NCBI GenBank assembly: GCA_900545925.1 | Contig: URAZ01000007.1 | Location: 1-64,000 of the forward strand | Origin: an uncultured Eubacteriales bacterium | GTDB taxonomy: Bacteria; Bacillota; Clostridia; Oscillospirales; Oscillospiraceae | Direction of reading: 5' to 3' | Length of the DNA stretch: 64,000 nucleotides | Shown: piece by piece, positions 1 to 8,023 of the stretch | Layout: every line of letters begins with the position of its first letter | Numbering within the stretch: position 1 is the first letter of the stretch | Notes under the pieces: generated by a model | The model's input: the letters and a program-made list of their open reading frames with translations, nothing else | What the model was told of the DNA's origin: nothing | Database searches by the model: none | Position numbers and translations under genes: made by a program

Positions 1-536
1 AACGAAACGAGCGTACCGTACTGCTTCGCGGCCTTTGCCAGCGCAAGGCTGCATTCCGTCGTCTCGTGGCTCATGGCTGCAATCAGGCCGGACAGGTGGA
101 GAATGCCGACACCCTCCTGCCCGAAGATACGCTCGATATCAAAATCTTCGATAGAAAGTGTCCGACCAACTTCACCAGCACGGTCATTCCAGAGACGCGG
201 TGCGCGCAGCCCAAAGCCGGAATCCGCAATGTTGAACTGGTGCCGATAGCCCCACGGCCCTCCCTGCTCTACCTCTAAACCTTCAAAGCGGATGTTCCGG
301 GCACGCAGCTGACGCTTGATGAAGTCCGCCATCGGGCTTCCCTTGACGAATTTCGTCAAAACCAGGCACTCGCGGCCAAGGCTCGAGGCGATGTTCAAAA
401 CGTTTGATTCCGCGCTCGTCGCCTGCAAATAAAACAGATTGCTGTTCTGCACCGCCATCCGGTTCTCCGGCGTGATGCGCAAGCCCATGCTCGTCGGGCA
501 CGCAAGCGCATAGCGGGCGTTTGATTTTAAAATCAC
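1..536 (-). CDS. PfkB-family carbohydrate kinase (5' part; runs off the left edge)
   Basis: About 178 N-terminal residues of a ribokinase/PfkB-type sugar kinase are visible; the ATP-binding C-terminal half lies outside the window. The protein opens VILKSNARYALACPTSMGLR, followed by a stretch rich in AxSAESNVLNIASSLG. That stretch is the glycine/alanine-rich substrate-lid region seen in 2-keto-3-deoxygluconate-type kinases. The GTG start at 534-536 is chosen because AGGAGG lies a few bases upstream; the ATG in between runs into a stop after three codons. The gene is divergent from the AraC gene at 675, so that regulator probably controls it. The substrate is inferred only loosely: 2-dehydro-3-deoxy-gluconate or another ketose. 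The family call is fairly safe, the substrate is not. Confidence 0.75.
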   Translation of the reverse strand, partial: MILKSNARYALACPTSMGLRITPENRMAVQNSNLFYLQATSAESNVLNIASSLGRECLVLTKFVKGSPMADFIKRQLRARNIRFEGLEVEQGGPWGYRHQFNIADSGFGLRAPRLWNDRAGEVGRTLSIEDFDIERIFGQEGVGILHLSGLIAAMSHETTECSLALAKAAKQYGTLVS

Positions 537-570
537 AGCTTCATTCCTCCTGTTTGTGTTATTTGTTCAC

Positions 571-576
571 ATTATA
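571..576 (-). promoter_or_regulatory. -10 box of the sugar kinase gene
   Basis: A perfect TATAAT on the minus strand lies about 35 bases upstream of the kinase GTG. No good -35 hexamer sits 16-18 bases further up. This is what an activator-dependent promoter looks like and fits control by the divergent AraC protein. Confidence 0.5.
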
Positions 577-621
577 ACATCGGTTAATTTGCAATGATAT
601 TGATTATTGAAGCGTATACTA

Positions 622-650
622 TTGCATTTTCACGCATCTTATGGTAGCAT
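622..650 (+). promoter_or_regulatory. Promoter of the AraC gene
   Basis: TTGCAT (622-627) and TAGCAT (645-650) are separated by exactly 17 bases. They lie 25 bases ahead of the start codon at 675, with CGGAGG as ribosome site between. Confidence 0.5.
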
Positions 651-674
651 TGTGATCAACACGGAGGTGCTGCC

Positions 675-1511
675 ATGATCAGACTGTTTGAATATCAGGA
701 CGCCGATCTTTTCTGCCATCACAGCCTTGACGAAAGCCCCAGTCCATCAGAATTTTACATGCACGCGCACGAGCGGATGGAGATTCTCTACTTTCTTTCC
801 GGCGACGCGCAGTACCTCGTGGAAGGAAGTGTCTATCCCCTGCATCCCGGAGAGCTGCTGATCATGAACCGCGCTGAGGCGCACAAGCTCCAGCTGCTTT
901 CCGCGCAGCCGTATGAGCGGATCGTCATGCATTTTTCTCCGTCCGTGCTTCGCGGGTTCGACCCAGACGGACTTTTGCTTCGCGTCTTCGCAGAAAAGCC
1001 TCTCGGCAGGCAGAACCACTATGCCTCGCCCAAATTCTCCGCGCTTTTTTCGGAATTTGACGCGCCGGGAAGCCCAGAGCATCTGCGGATTCACATGCTG
1101 CTGATTCTGGCAAATGTTCTGTATACACTTTGCTCCCTCTCCGAAGCCGCCGCCTCCGCCGCCGATAAGCCGGTGTCGGTATCGCAGCAGATTCTGCAAT
1201 ACGTCAATCTGCATCTTTTTGAGGACATTTCCCTGTCCTCCGTCAGCCGCGCGTTTTTCCTGAGCGCATCTCAGCTGGGGCGCGTTTTCCGGCAGGCGAC
1301 TGGCTCCTCCGTCGGAGAATACATCCGTGTCAAGCGGCTTCTGGCCGCGCGCGAGCGGATTGTCGCGGGTAGCACCCCAACCGACGCCTGCGCCGCCTGC
1401 GGCTTTCAGGACTACTCGACCTTTTTCCGCGCGTATAAGGAAAAGTTTGGCTGCACGCCGTCGCACGACCGTAGCCGTCAGAAGGACGCGCTCGCGGGAA
1501 AATCGCACTAG
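675..1511 (+). CDS. AraC-family transcriptional regulator
   Basis: This 278-residue protein has the usual two-part AraC layout. An N-terminal cupin-like sensor domain covers roughly residues 15-90, with HAHERMEILYFLSG and a GEL-type turn. A C-terminal pair of helix-turn-helix motifs covers roughly residues 170-270: ISLSSVSRAFFLSASQLGRVFRQATG, then FQDYSTFFRAYKEKFGCTPS. The second motif matches the AraC signature of a Phe-rich recognition helix followed by a Gly-x-x-Pro turn. The start follows CGGAGG at good spacing. It faces away from the sugar kinase at the left edge, so it most likely senses the sugar or sugar derivative that the kinase handles. Nothing suggests truncation. Confidence 0.9.
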   Translation: MIRLFEYQDADLFCHHSLDESPSPSEFYMHAHERMEILYFLSGDAQYLVEGSVYPLHPGELLIMNRAEAHKLQLLSAQPYERIVMHFSPSVLRGFDPDGLLLRVFAEKPLGRQNHYASPKFSALFSEFDAPGSPEHLRIHMLLILANVLYTLCSLSEAAASAADKPVSVSQQILQYVNLHLFEDISLSSVSRAFFLSASQLGRVFRQATGSSVGEYIRVKRLLAARERIVAGSTPTDACAACGFQDYSTFFRAYKEKFGCTPSHDRSRQKDALAGKSH

Positions 1512-1520
1512 GGTGTCTTC

Positions 1521-1655
1521 TTCCAACTCCTGATGTGACTGGCGGCGAGGAATTATTGCGCTGAGCAAGACATTTTTTCGTAGAAATACTGACGTATTTC
1601 AAGGAAAATGGCGCAGCGTGAAAAAAACGCTGTCCGGGTGCGTTGGGAGTTGGAA
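1521..1655. repeat. Palindromic repeat element, about 135 bp
   Basis: TTCCAACTCC at 1521-1530 is matched by its reverse complement at 1646-1655. Between them lies a nested hairpin, GAAATAC and GTATTTC around a four-base loop near 1584-1602, and further partly complementary arms. The element has no coding potential. It resembles the small folded repeats (REP or MITE class) scattered in gut Firmicute genomes; copies elsewhere cannot be seen from this window. Confidence 0.45.
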
Positions 1656-1679
1656 AACATACCCTATAAAACCAAGTCG

Positions 1680-1707
1680 CGGCAGAGTCCGTTACCAAGC
1701 TCTGCCG
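1680..1707 (+). terminator. Hairpin after the AraC gene and repeat
   Basis: CGGCAGAG (1680-1687) pairs with CTCTGCCG (1700-1707) and is followed by a T-rich stretch. It is a plausible terminator for transcription coming from the AraC gene. Confidence 0.5.
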
Positions 1708-1771
1708 TGACTGTTTTGCGTTTTGTCTGTTACGGTGCTTTATAAAGCGCCGCCTTCAGACCATCTCTGCC

Positions 1772-1930
1772 TTACGACTGATACTCCGCGTATGCAAAGT
1801 TCTCGGGCCACACGACCAGACACTCGCCATTTTGCACCTGCGCGGCGCTGATGACCAGATGCTCCGGATCGGCGATTGCCGTATGATCTTCCGCAAAAAC
1901 GTACGTGCCATTAATAGACTTGTATTCCAT
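1772..1930 (-). pseudogene. C-terminal fragment of an unidentified protein, possibly a solute-binding protein
   Basis: An open stretch of about 50 codons on the minus strand ends in TAA at 1772-1774. It reads NMEYKSINGTYVF and continues through HTAIADPEHLVISAAQVQNG and VVWPENF. The composition and the ending look like the C-terminus of a type-1 periplasmic binding protein (ABC importer receptor). No start codon with a ribosome site and no N-terminal part are present. It abuts, tail to tail, the HsdR fragment on the other strand, so two gene remnants were joined here by deletion or recombination. That the fragment is a gene remnant is likely; the family is a weak call. Confidence 0.35.
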
Positions 1931-2355
1931 ATTGCCGTATCCTGATGCTGGTCATGAAGTACCATGAATCGAACTGCAAGGACAAAAGCATCCTGGGAAC
2001 CATCGACCGGGCGATCGATTCCAGCATCCAACTGCGCAGCAAAAAGGACCTGATCCACGGCTTTATCAACACCGTCAACGCCGCAACGGATGTTGACCGC
2101 GACTGGCAGAGCTATGTGCAGCAGCAAAAGCAGCAGGAGCTGGAGCAAATCATCGCAGAAGAAAAGCTGAAGCCCGCGGAGGCGCAGCGCTTTGTTGCCA
2201 ATGCCTTCCGCGACGGTGCGCTCAAAACGACCGGCACGGATATTGACCAGATCCTCCCGCCCGTCTCCCGCTTTGGCGGCGGCAACCGCACGGAAAAGAA
2301 GAAAACGATCATCCAGCGGCTTGCACAGTTTTTTGAAAAATACTTCGGAATTTAG
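1930..2355 (+). pseudogene. 3' remnant of a type I restriction endonuclease subunit (hsdR)
   Basis: About 140 residues match the C-terminal helical domain of HsdR proteins of the EcoR124 type. Diagnostic stretches are KYHESNCKDKS, RAIDSSIQLRSKKDLIHGF, AEEKLKPAEAQRFVANAFRDG and ILPPVSRF, ending in FFEKYFGI. HsdR is normally about 1,000 residues with an N-terminal nuclease and two helicase domains; none of that is here. No hsdM or hsdS lies nearby. The open frame begins in mid-protein without a ribosome site, so this is a dead tail left by a deletion. The family call is firm because several consecutive conserved blocks fit. Confidence 0.8.
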
Positions 2356-2450
2356 TGGGTTCACTCCGACTTGCATTCCTGCTCCGTTTGGGGAAACAAT
2401 CGGACATTGAATCCTTGCTTCTTTGTTCTGACAGCAATCCCATGAAGAGA

Positions 2451-2522
2451 AACTGCACTGCGCAAATCCCGGAAAGCATTCCGCTTATGACACAGGTAAC
2501 ACGGGATTCGAGCAGTGCAGTT
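2451..2522. repeat. 11-bp inverted repeat
   Basis: AACTGCACTGC (2451-2461) and GCAGTGCAGTT (2512-2522) are perfect inverted copies about 50 bases apart. They lie in the gene-free gap between the HsdR remnant and the TOPRIM-like gene. No T-tract follows, so a terminator role is unclear; the pair could be the footprint of a lost element. Confidence 0.35.
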
Positions 2523-2549
2523 CAAATGTACGGTATTTGCTATATCAAA

Positions 2550-3266
2550 TCATCGATTGGTTTGGGGCGTTGTGTTTTTTAAGGGCGGCAGCTCGATTCC
2601 AAAATTGCTGTACCGCTCCAAGGAATGCAGTTCTGTTTTGATAAACGCCCACGACCTGCGATAATCATCGCATACAGAGAACGAAGATTCCTTCATAAAC
2701 AGCGTAAATCCGTCCGGGTCATCGCCGTACTTCAAGTCAAACTCCTCGGCACACCGAATCTTTTCCCAGTCGGAAAGGTTTGTTCTCCCATGAAGAATAT
2801 GCTCCAAATTCAAAGAAAAATAGTACATGCTATATGGAATGCCCGCGACTTTGGGGCAGGCAGAAAGTCGGTCGATATTGTTCCGTTTGCGCTGGTTGCG
2901 GTCAAGAATCCCGGCGCGATTTGGCGTTTGAATTTGCGTTTCTGTATAGTATGGTGGAGTATCAGTTTCCACCGTATCATTCTCGACAACAGCATCATCA
3001 GGGATGAATACACCGTCCATATCGGTCAGATGAACGATTCGGCAAATATCGCTCTTTCTGTAGATACTGCCCATAAACTCCTTGACCTGCGCCCAAACGG
3101 CGACCACGATCTTATCCGAAGAAGTGAAATCGCGGGTCAGAATATCTCCATGAATGACCTGAAATTTTACCGTCGCGGAAGAAAAGATACGGTTCAAAAC
3201 CGTAGAAAGGCTGGTTTCATCTGTCGGCCCCTCTACGATAAAGAGCATAACCTTCTTTTTAGCCAT
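2550..3266 (-). CDS. TOPRIM-like small protein paired with the ATPase gene (putative defence effector)
   Basis: The 238-residue protein begins MAKKKVMLFIVEGPTDETSL. Near residue 80 it has the motif HLTDMDGVF. A Glu at the end of the first strand (E12) plus a DxD after a later strand (D82, D84) is the metal-binding pattern of TOPRIM folds as found in OLD-family nucleases and related abortive-infection proteins. The start overlaps the end of the upstream ATPase gene by 8 bases, so the two are translationally coupled. ATPase plus separate TOPRIM pairs are known from PARIS (AriA/AriB), AbiL and split OLD systems. I cannot say which of these, if any, it belongs to. Codon use here is more AT-rich than in the flanking operons, consistent with transfer. 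Confidence 0.55.
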   Translation of the reverse strand: MAKKKVMLFIVEGPTDETSLSTVLNRIFSSATVKFQVIHGDILTRDFTSSDKIVVAVWAQVKEFMGSIYRKSDICRIVHLTDMDGVFIPDDAVVENDTVETDTPPYYTETQIQTPNRAGILDRNQRKRNNIDRLSACPKVAGIPYSMYYFSLNLEHILHGRTNLSDWEKIRCAEEFDLKYGDDPDGFTLFMKESSFSVCDDYRRSWAFIKTELHSLERYSNFGIELPPLKNTTPQTNR

Positions 3267-4704
3267 TGGACACCTCCGAGGATGCGTCCCTCGACAAAGA
3301 AAGGCTTTCCATACGCTTGCCGACAATTCTCATTGCGTGAGCGATCTCGGACACATTGGTTTCTTCGTAGAGAGTTGCGTCATCATCGCTTCCAAGGATG
3401 ACTTCACGCAGATACATGGAGCGCAGATTATTTGTTGCCCGCACGCTTTTGATGCGAGTATATCGAGCGCTTGGGTTCGTCGTTGTAAAGACGATAGAAT
3501 CGCTTTCCAATGTTTCCAGCGGATAGAGATTATGCGAGGTGAAAATCAACTGCCCCTTGCCGGATTTTTGCATGATTCGCAGCAATTCTCCCAGCAGATA
3601 CTCGTAGATACCGGAGTCCAGCTCGTCAATCGCGAGTGTGATGGACGGGCTATTATATGCGGCAATCAACAAATGCAGAACAGAGATGATCTTTTTAATG
3701 CCCTCAGATTCATATTTTAAAGGTAGGAGATGCAGTTTACCATTGGCGCAGGAAAGCTCCCTTGCCAACTGGATTTTTGTGCCTTGCTCGCCATTTTCCA
3801 TCAACTCCGTACCGAGCTCCACAAGTGACAGCTGTGCACCGGGAACAATTTCACAGAGAACCGTGCTGATAGTTGCTATGACCTGTTGTATGATTTCCAA
3901 AAAGCGGTTTGGGATTGTAACTGGCTGATCAATCGGCAGTGCAAACGTACCGCCAGCCGTTTCTGTCCTGAAATTAACAGGAATTGCTGCATCCAGCGAG
4001 ATCAGCCCGTTATTTCGGTTCAAGATGGCAAAGAACGATGTGTTTGCAAAGTTGGACAGTTCGAACAGCGGTTCAACTTTATCATCATGTTCCTGCGCTA
4101 CATCATGAAGCATTTTCAGAAACTCTGGGGAGAAAAGAAAAGACCGATGCTCCTTTTGGCACAGTAATTTTATGACACGAAGCTCGTTCATTTTTGCATT
4201 TTGCTTCGAACCGAATAACGATTCCAGCCGAACTTGTGGTGAGAACACAGCGTCCTCTGACTGGTGCGTGCATGCAAAGATCGGTTTCATCCAAGCTGTT
4301 TTTGCTGATTCAGTTCTGGTTGTGGCGCACTTGACGGTTTCATCAATGGCATCTTTACTTAAAACAGCAGAATAGATGAGACGCCGCTTATATACTACAT
4401 TGCCCTCATTCAGCTTGAGGATGCTGAACTCAAATTGCAGTTCTGCTTTCTCTTGTCCGTAGGAAATGCAGTCTGACAGTTCTGCCCCGACCTTTTGCCC
4501 GGACAGCAGCGTTTTCAGGATTTCCAGTGCATCAATAAATGTTGTTTTGCCGGAGCCGTTCTGACCATAAATGCCGAGGACATCAGCTTTCGGCGCAAAA
4601 ATATCCTCGCTATAATTGCAGGGAAAGCGGATTTCGCCGGATTCAACATTTCTAAAATTCCGAATGCCTGCCCGTTGGATTCGGATAACAGGAGTTTCAT
4701 TCAC
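3259..4704 (-). CDS. ABC/SMC-type AAA ATPase of a two-gene defence-like cassette
   Basis: The 481-residue protein has IRNFRNVESGEIRF near its start and a Walker A loop GIYGQNGSGKTT near residues 44-55. A Walker B of the form LAIDELDSG lies near residue 357, and a switch histidine in FTSHN near 390. This is the arrangement of RecF/OLD-type ATPases that sense DNA or phage products. No nuclease domain is fused to it; the TOPRIM-like protein encoded immediately downstream, with overlapping frames, probably supplies it. The GTG at 4702-4704 is preferred because GAGGTGG precedes it at correct spacing; the open frame extends further up but without a ribosome site. The specific system type is not settled by sequence reading. 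Confidence 0.7.
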   Translation of the reverse strand: MNETPVIRIQRAGIRNFRNVESGEIRFPCNYSEDIFAPKADVLGIYGQNGSGKTTFIDALEILKTLLSGQKVGAELSDCISYGQEKAELQFEFSILKLNEGNVVYKRRLIYSAVLSKDAIDETVKCATTRTESAKTAWMKPIFACTHQSEDAVFSPQVRLESLFGSKQNAKMNELRVIKLLCQKEHRSFLFSPEFLKMLHDVAQEHDDKVEPLFELSNFANTSFFAILNRNNGLISLDAAIPVNFRTETAGGTFALPIDQPVTIPNRFLEIIQQVIATISTVLCEIVPGAQLSLVELGTELMENGEQGTKIQLARELSCANGKLHLLPLKYESEGIKKIISVLHLLIAAYNSPSITLAIDELDSGIYEYLLGELLRIMQKSGKGQLIFTSHNLYPLETLESDSIVFTTTNPSARYTRIKSVRATNNLRSMYLREVILGSDDDATLYEETNVSEIAHAMRIVGKRMESLSLSRDASSEVSNG

Positions 4705-4909
4705 AGATACCACCTCAGTACTCAGTATAACCGCCTTTTCAGAAAATAGCAATACAAAACAATAAAATCGAATAAATAATTCGATTATTGAAAATTCAAT
4801 GGGCAATATATAAAATTCAAACCAGCAAGCCGGGCTTTGTAGCAGATTTGCATTCCAGCGCACTTTGGGGTATACTGCAAATAAGAAGTTCAGAAGGGGA
4901 GGTGTCAAT

Positions 4910-5269
4910 ATGTGTACGCGCAATCAGGCGTTTGAGATTTTGAAGATCGTCTATCACGCCTGTGATCCAATTCTAGGGCACAGCATCCACGATGCAATTT
5001 TGTACGGATCCTATGCCCGCGGCGATTTTACCGCGGAGTCGGATATTGACATTCTCCTGACCGCAGATTTGACACAGGAACGGATCGCGTCGCAGCGGCG
5101 TGCGGTTTCTGGAGTAGCAAGCACACTCAGCCTTGACCACGACATCACGGTTTCTGTCCACGTTGTGCCGCTGGCACAGTTCCGGCGGTATGCGGATTTT
5201 CTGCCGTTCTATCAGAACGTGCTGAAGGAGGGCATTCGCTATGCTGGACGTGGGGTGATTTTCACCTGA
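4910..5269 (+). CDS. MNT-type nucleotidyltransferase domain protein (orphan)
   Basis: The 119-residue protein carries the minimal nucleotidyltransferase signature: GSYARGDFTAESDIDILL, giving the G-S...SD-x-D pattern, and a third acidic residue in the strand LDHDITVSVHVV. Such proteins usually act as antitoxins that AMPylate or otherwise modify a HEPN-domain toxin encoded next door. No HEPN gene with its RxxxxH motif is found on either side, so the pair looks broken or the partner lies elsewhere. The ATG follows GGGGAGGTGTCAAT. The gene is divergent from the ATPase gene and sits in the decayed defence region. The domain call is firm; the cellular role is inference. Confidence 0.75.
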   Translation: MCTRNQAFEILKIVYHACDPILGHSIHDAILYGSYARGDFTAESDIDILLTADLTQERIASQRRAVSGVASTLSLDHDITVSVHVVPLAQFRRYADFLPFYQNVLKEGIRYAGRGVIFT

Positions 5270-5393
5270 CCCAAACCGTGACCCAGACTGGGCAAAAACA
5301 CGATGGACGCAATAGAAAAACCCCCGTAAATACAGAATTTTTTCATCTAAAATATGTGCATATTATAATTAAAATACAGAAAAATACGAACGG

Positions 5394-5816
5394 ATGGATC
5401 TTTTTGTGAACAGTACGCTTCCCGAATTAGCACTTTGCGGATGACAGACATCGGTTTTGAAGACTATTATTTACTTCATGATTTATGTTGCCATAAAACC
5501 GGAACAGGGAATCCTGATCAATTCTATGTTCGAGAAGCACTTCGAATCGCATACCTATTTGCCATCTATAACGATGGTAAGCTAAATGAACTATATCGAC
5601 TTTATCCACGGAAGTTTGTTGATTATTTAAAGGACTTTGATACTATATTTACAACGAACTATGATTCAAACGTTGATTCGGTCGTTGAGAAAACCGTATA
5701 TCATATACATGGGCAGTTTGACAAACTCGCGTCTGTATATGATCGCACATCTTTTCGCAATCAAATGCCAGATGCTCCAATTAGGGACTGTACGATTGAT
5801 CCTTCGTATTTATATT
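5394..5816 (+). pseudogene. SIR2-like protein fragment, frameshifted and cut by an IS element
   Basis: From an ATG at 5394 the frame reads MDLFVNSTLPELALCG and stops. A one-base shift at 5441 lets it continue MTDIGFEDYYLLHDL and on through FDTIFTTNYDSNVDSVVEK and VYHIHGQFDKL. The TNYD...HIHG combination is typical of SIR2-like NAD-consuming domains found in anti-phage proteins (family recognised from memory). The frame is lost where the IS1595 element begins at 5817, and no continuation exists on the far side. No ribosome site precedes the ATG, so the 5' end may be missing too. It is more AT-rich than its surroundings. That this is a dead gene is well supported; the SIR2 label is moderate. 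Confidence 0.5.
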
Positions 5817-6806
5817 TGTGCTTATCGGCTTAACGCAGTCGGGCAGAAAGTAGATGCAAGAGTCCGCAGTATTGGACAGCTGATATGATACAATGATCTC
5901 AGAAAACGCAGGAGGTCATTGGCATGGCACGAGCAGAGAGTATCACGTTTGAAGAATTTCGCACTCGTTTCAGCACGGAAGAGAGCTGCCGGGCGGAATT
6001 ATTTCGGCTTCGGTTTCCAAACGGCTTCGTCTGCCCGAAATGCGGCTGTACGGAATACTACCCGGTTCGCGGGCGGAATGCGTTCCAGTGCCGCGCCTGC
6101 CGGCATCAAACGTCCGTCACGGCTGGGACGGTCATGTATCGCACGCACCTGCCGCTGACCGCTTGGTTCTGGGCAATTTATCTCTGTGCCACGGACAAAC
6201 GCGGCATTTCTGCCGTCCAGCTGAGCCGCACGCTGGGCATCTGCTATGAATCTGCATGGTATCTTTTGCGCAGAATTCGCTCCGCTATGCGTCAGAGAGA
6301 CGAAAAGTACGAACTTTCCGGCATTGTCGAGATGGACGACGGCTACGTGGGCGGAGCAACGCGAAACTGCAAGCGTGGTCGCGGCACGGACAAAGCAAGG
6401 ACCGTTGTGGCGCTGTCAAAAACGGAAAATGGCGCGGCTTTGTTCGCGCGGATGCACGTTGTTGAAGATGTCACTGGCGGCACGCTCCAGCAGGTCGTTG
6501 ACGAAACTGTTGCACCGGGTTCAAAAATCGAATGCGACGGCTATAAGAGCTATCGGAACTTGTCTGGCGTTGCGCTGGACGCAAAAAAGTACGAAACCGG
6601 CGATTTGCATTGGCTGCACAAAACCATCAGCAACCTGAAAGCATTCCTGCTGGGAACCTATCACGGTCGCTGCCAACAGCTTCAGGCGTACCTGGATGAG
6701 TTCTGCTTCCGCTTCAATCGCAGAAAAAACGGAGATCAGATCTTTATTCGCCTGACAAGGGCCGTAGCTACATCTTGTGGTCTGCTGTGTTAAGCCGATA
6801 AGCACA
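5817..6806 (+). mobile_element. IS1595-type insertion sequence, about 990 bp
   Basis: The left end TGTGCTTATCGGCTTAAC at 5817 is repeated in inverted orientation, ending at 6806. The match covers 22 bases with one mismatch. A single transposase gene fills the interior and its stop codon lies inside the right inverted repeat. The 8 bases outside the ends (5809-5816 and 6807-6814) are both T-rich but differ, so the expected 8-bp target duplication is absent. A later deletion on one side, which would also explain the missing half of the SIR2-like gene, is the likeliest reason. Confidence 0.85.
5924..6793 (+). CDS. IS1595-family transposase (ISXO2-like)
   Basis: The 289-residue protein appears intact. 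An N-terminal zinc ribbon (CPKCGCTEYYPV...CRACRHQTS, residues about 39-65) is followed by a helix-turn-helix region (ISAVQLSRTLGICYESAWYLLRRIR). The DDE-type catalytic core comes next, with VEMDDGYVGG carrying the first acid, IECDGYKSY the second and HWLHKTISNLKAFLLG the last region. This is the ISXO2-like layout of IS1595 elements. The start is preceded by CAGGAGG. The length fits an undamaged transposase, so the element may still be mobile despite lacking a target duplication. Confidence 0.9.
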   Translation: MARAESITFEEFRTRFSTEESCRAELFRLRFPNGFVCPKCGCTEYYPVRGRNAFQCRACRHQTSVTAGTVMYRTHLPLTAWFWAIYLCATDKRGISAVQLSRTLGICYESAWYLLRRIRSAMRQRDEKYELSGIVEMDDGYVGGATRNCKRGRGTDKARTVVALSKTENGAALFARMHVVEDVTGGTLQQVVDETVAPGSKIECDGYKSYRNLSGVALDAKKYETGDLHWLHKTISNLKAFLLGTYHGRCQQLQAYLDEFCFRFNRRKNGDQIFIRLTRAVATSCGLLC

Positions 6807-6821
6807 TTTTTCTATTACAAA

Positions 6822-6860
6822 AGGAGCCCCTGCTTTCGTTTTCTGAAAGCAGGGGCTCCT
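6822..6860. terminator. Strong bidirectional terminator
   Basis: A perfect 16-bp stem, AGGAGCCCCTGCTTTC and its complement with a 7-base loop, is flanked by AAAA on one side and TTTT on the other. It terminates the AraC gene on the minus strand and blocks transcription from the IS element. Confidence 0.85.
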
Positions 6861-6869
6861 TTTGGCCTG

Positions 6870-7757
6870 TCATCCGGTTTCTTTATTAAGCTCACGGTCC
6901 GGGAGGGTTTTGCGCAGGGAATACTTCCGGAACTGCAGCGGAGACATGCCGTAGCATTCGCGGAACAAATGATAAAAATGGCTCAGATTATTGAAACCGG
7001 CGTTTTGCGATATGTCCAGAACCGGGATCGTGGTGTTGATCAGCTCGGAGGCGGCATATTCAAGCCGCAGCGCGTTGATCAGCTCGGAAGGGGTCTGTCC
7101 AAGATGCTGCCTGCACATTCTTGTCAGATACTCGCGGCTGACGTGCGACAGGCGGTACATTGCGGGGAGCCCCTCTTTGAAATTTTTATGAAGGAGCATC
7201 TGATAGAAAAGGTCCTGAAGCCAGGGCGGGATCTCGTTTTTGCTCACGCTTGGCGCTTCCGAGAAGCAGGAGACGAACGTGTCGATCAGGAACGCCCGGA
7301 AGTGGAAATCCATCTTATCGCGTGCGATTTTGTTCATGAGCAGCAGCTGCCTGATCTTCCCCTCAAGCTGCATCAGCTCATTTACAGAGATGTGCACACA
7401 GGTCGGTTCCCCGCACAGAAGCCGTTCGATCCGAAAGGAGCTTCCAAGGTAACGTGCCAGCTCCTGAAAAAGCTGATTGGGAATAATGATGTTGATCAGA
7501 CAGAATTCCTCTGACAGTGCGCGGCAGCAGTGAATGTCCCGCGGGCGGACAAGCACCATATCGCCCAGATTCAGCTCTGTTTCGACTGTGTTGCACCAAT
7601 GCAGTCCCTTCCCGGAGGATACCAGAATGATCTCATAGTAATCGTGCGTATGGATCACCGGACGGTGGTTTTGCGGCGCGTGATAGTCCAAAAAGGAAAT
7701 ATAGTATCGGTTAAACTCTTCGAGAACAAATTCTTCTTTGTATTGAATGGTCTCCAC
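6870..7757 (-). CDS. AraC-family regulator of the glycyl radical enzyme operon
   Basis: The 295-residue regulator has an N-terminal cupin sensor (HTHDYYEIILVSSGKGLHW, then LNLGDMVLVRPRDIHCC) and a C-terminal AraC DNA-binding domain. The first HTH lies around MYRLSHVSREYLTRMCRQHLG and the second around AGFNNLSHFYHLFRECYGMSP. The GTG at 7755-7757 is chosen because GGAGG lies 8 bases upstream; the longer open frame adds a hydrophobic stretch with no ribosome site. It is divergent from the 20-kb operon starting at 8055, whose promoter lacks a -35 box, so it is probably that operon's activator. The inducer is unknown. Confidence 0.88.
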   Translation of the reverse strand: METIQYKEEFVLEEFNRYYISFLDYHAPQNHRPVIHTHDYYEIILVSSGKGLHWCNTVETELNLGDMVLVRPRDIHCCRALSEEFCLINIIIPNQLFQELARYLGSSFRIERLLCGEPTCVHISVNELMQLEGKIRQLLLMNKIARDKMDFHFRAFLIDTFVSCFSEAPSVSKNEIPPWLQDLFYQMLLHKNFKEGLPAMYRLSHVSREYLTRMCRQHLGQTPSELINALRLEYAASELINTTIPVLDISQNAGFNNLSHFYHLFRECYGMSPLQFRKYSLRKTLPDRELNKETG

Positions 7758-7945
7758 AGACAGTTCCTCCGTCAGAAATGAAGTCACAACAGCAAAAAAA
7801 TGATAAAAAATCAAAATGCGTAAAACGGAAAATAAGATTGCTATCTTCGTTAGAATAACAAATATATCCCAAATGTCAACAGGAAAAACAAGCAAATTAA
7901 CCACGGATTTTTGCAAGCTGTCCAAATTCCGCTCGAAACAGCAAA

Positions 7946-7969
7946 GATTTCTTTCTTTTGAAAGAAATC
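7946..7969. promoter_or_regulatory. Perfect palindrome, candidate operator of the divergent AraC regulator
   Basis: GATTTCTTTC (7946-7955) and GAAAGAAATC (7960-7969) form a perfect 10-bp inverted repeat around TTTT. It lies about 55 bases before the -10 box of the glycyl radical operon, a normal distance for an activator site. AraC proteins more often bind direct repeats, so a different factor or an RNA hairpin is also possible. Confidence 0.4.
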
Positions 7970-8023
7970 AAAATACCACAAATTTCGGTTACAAGCCGAC
8001 AAGAAATCGGTGTATCTGACTGA

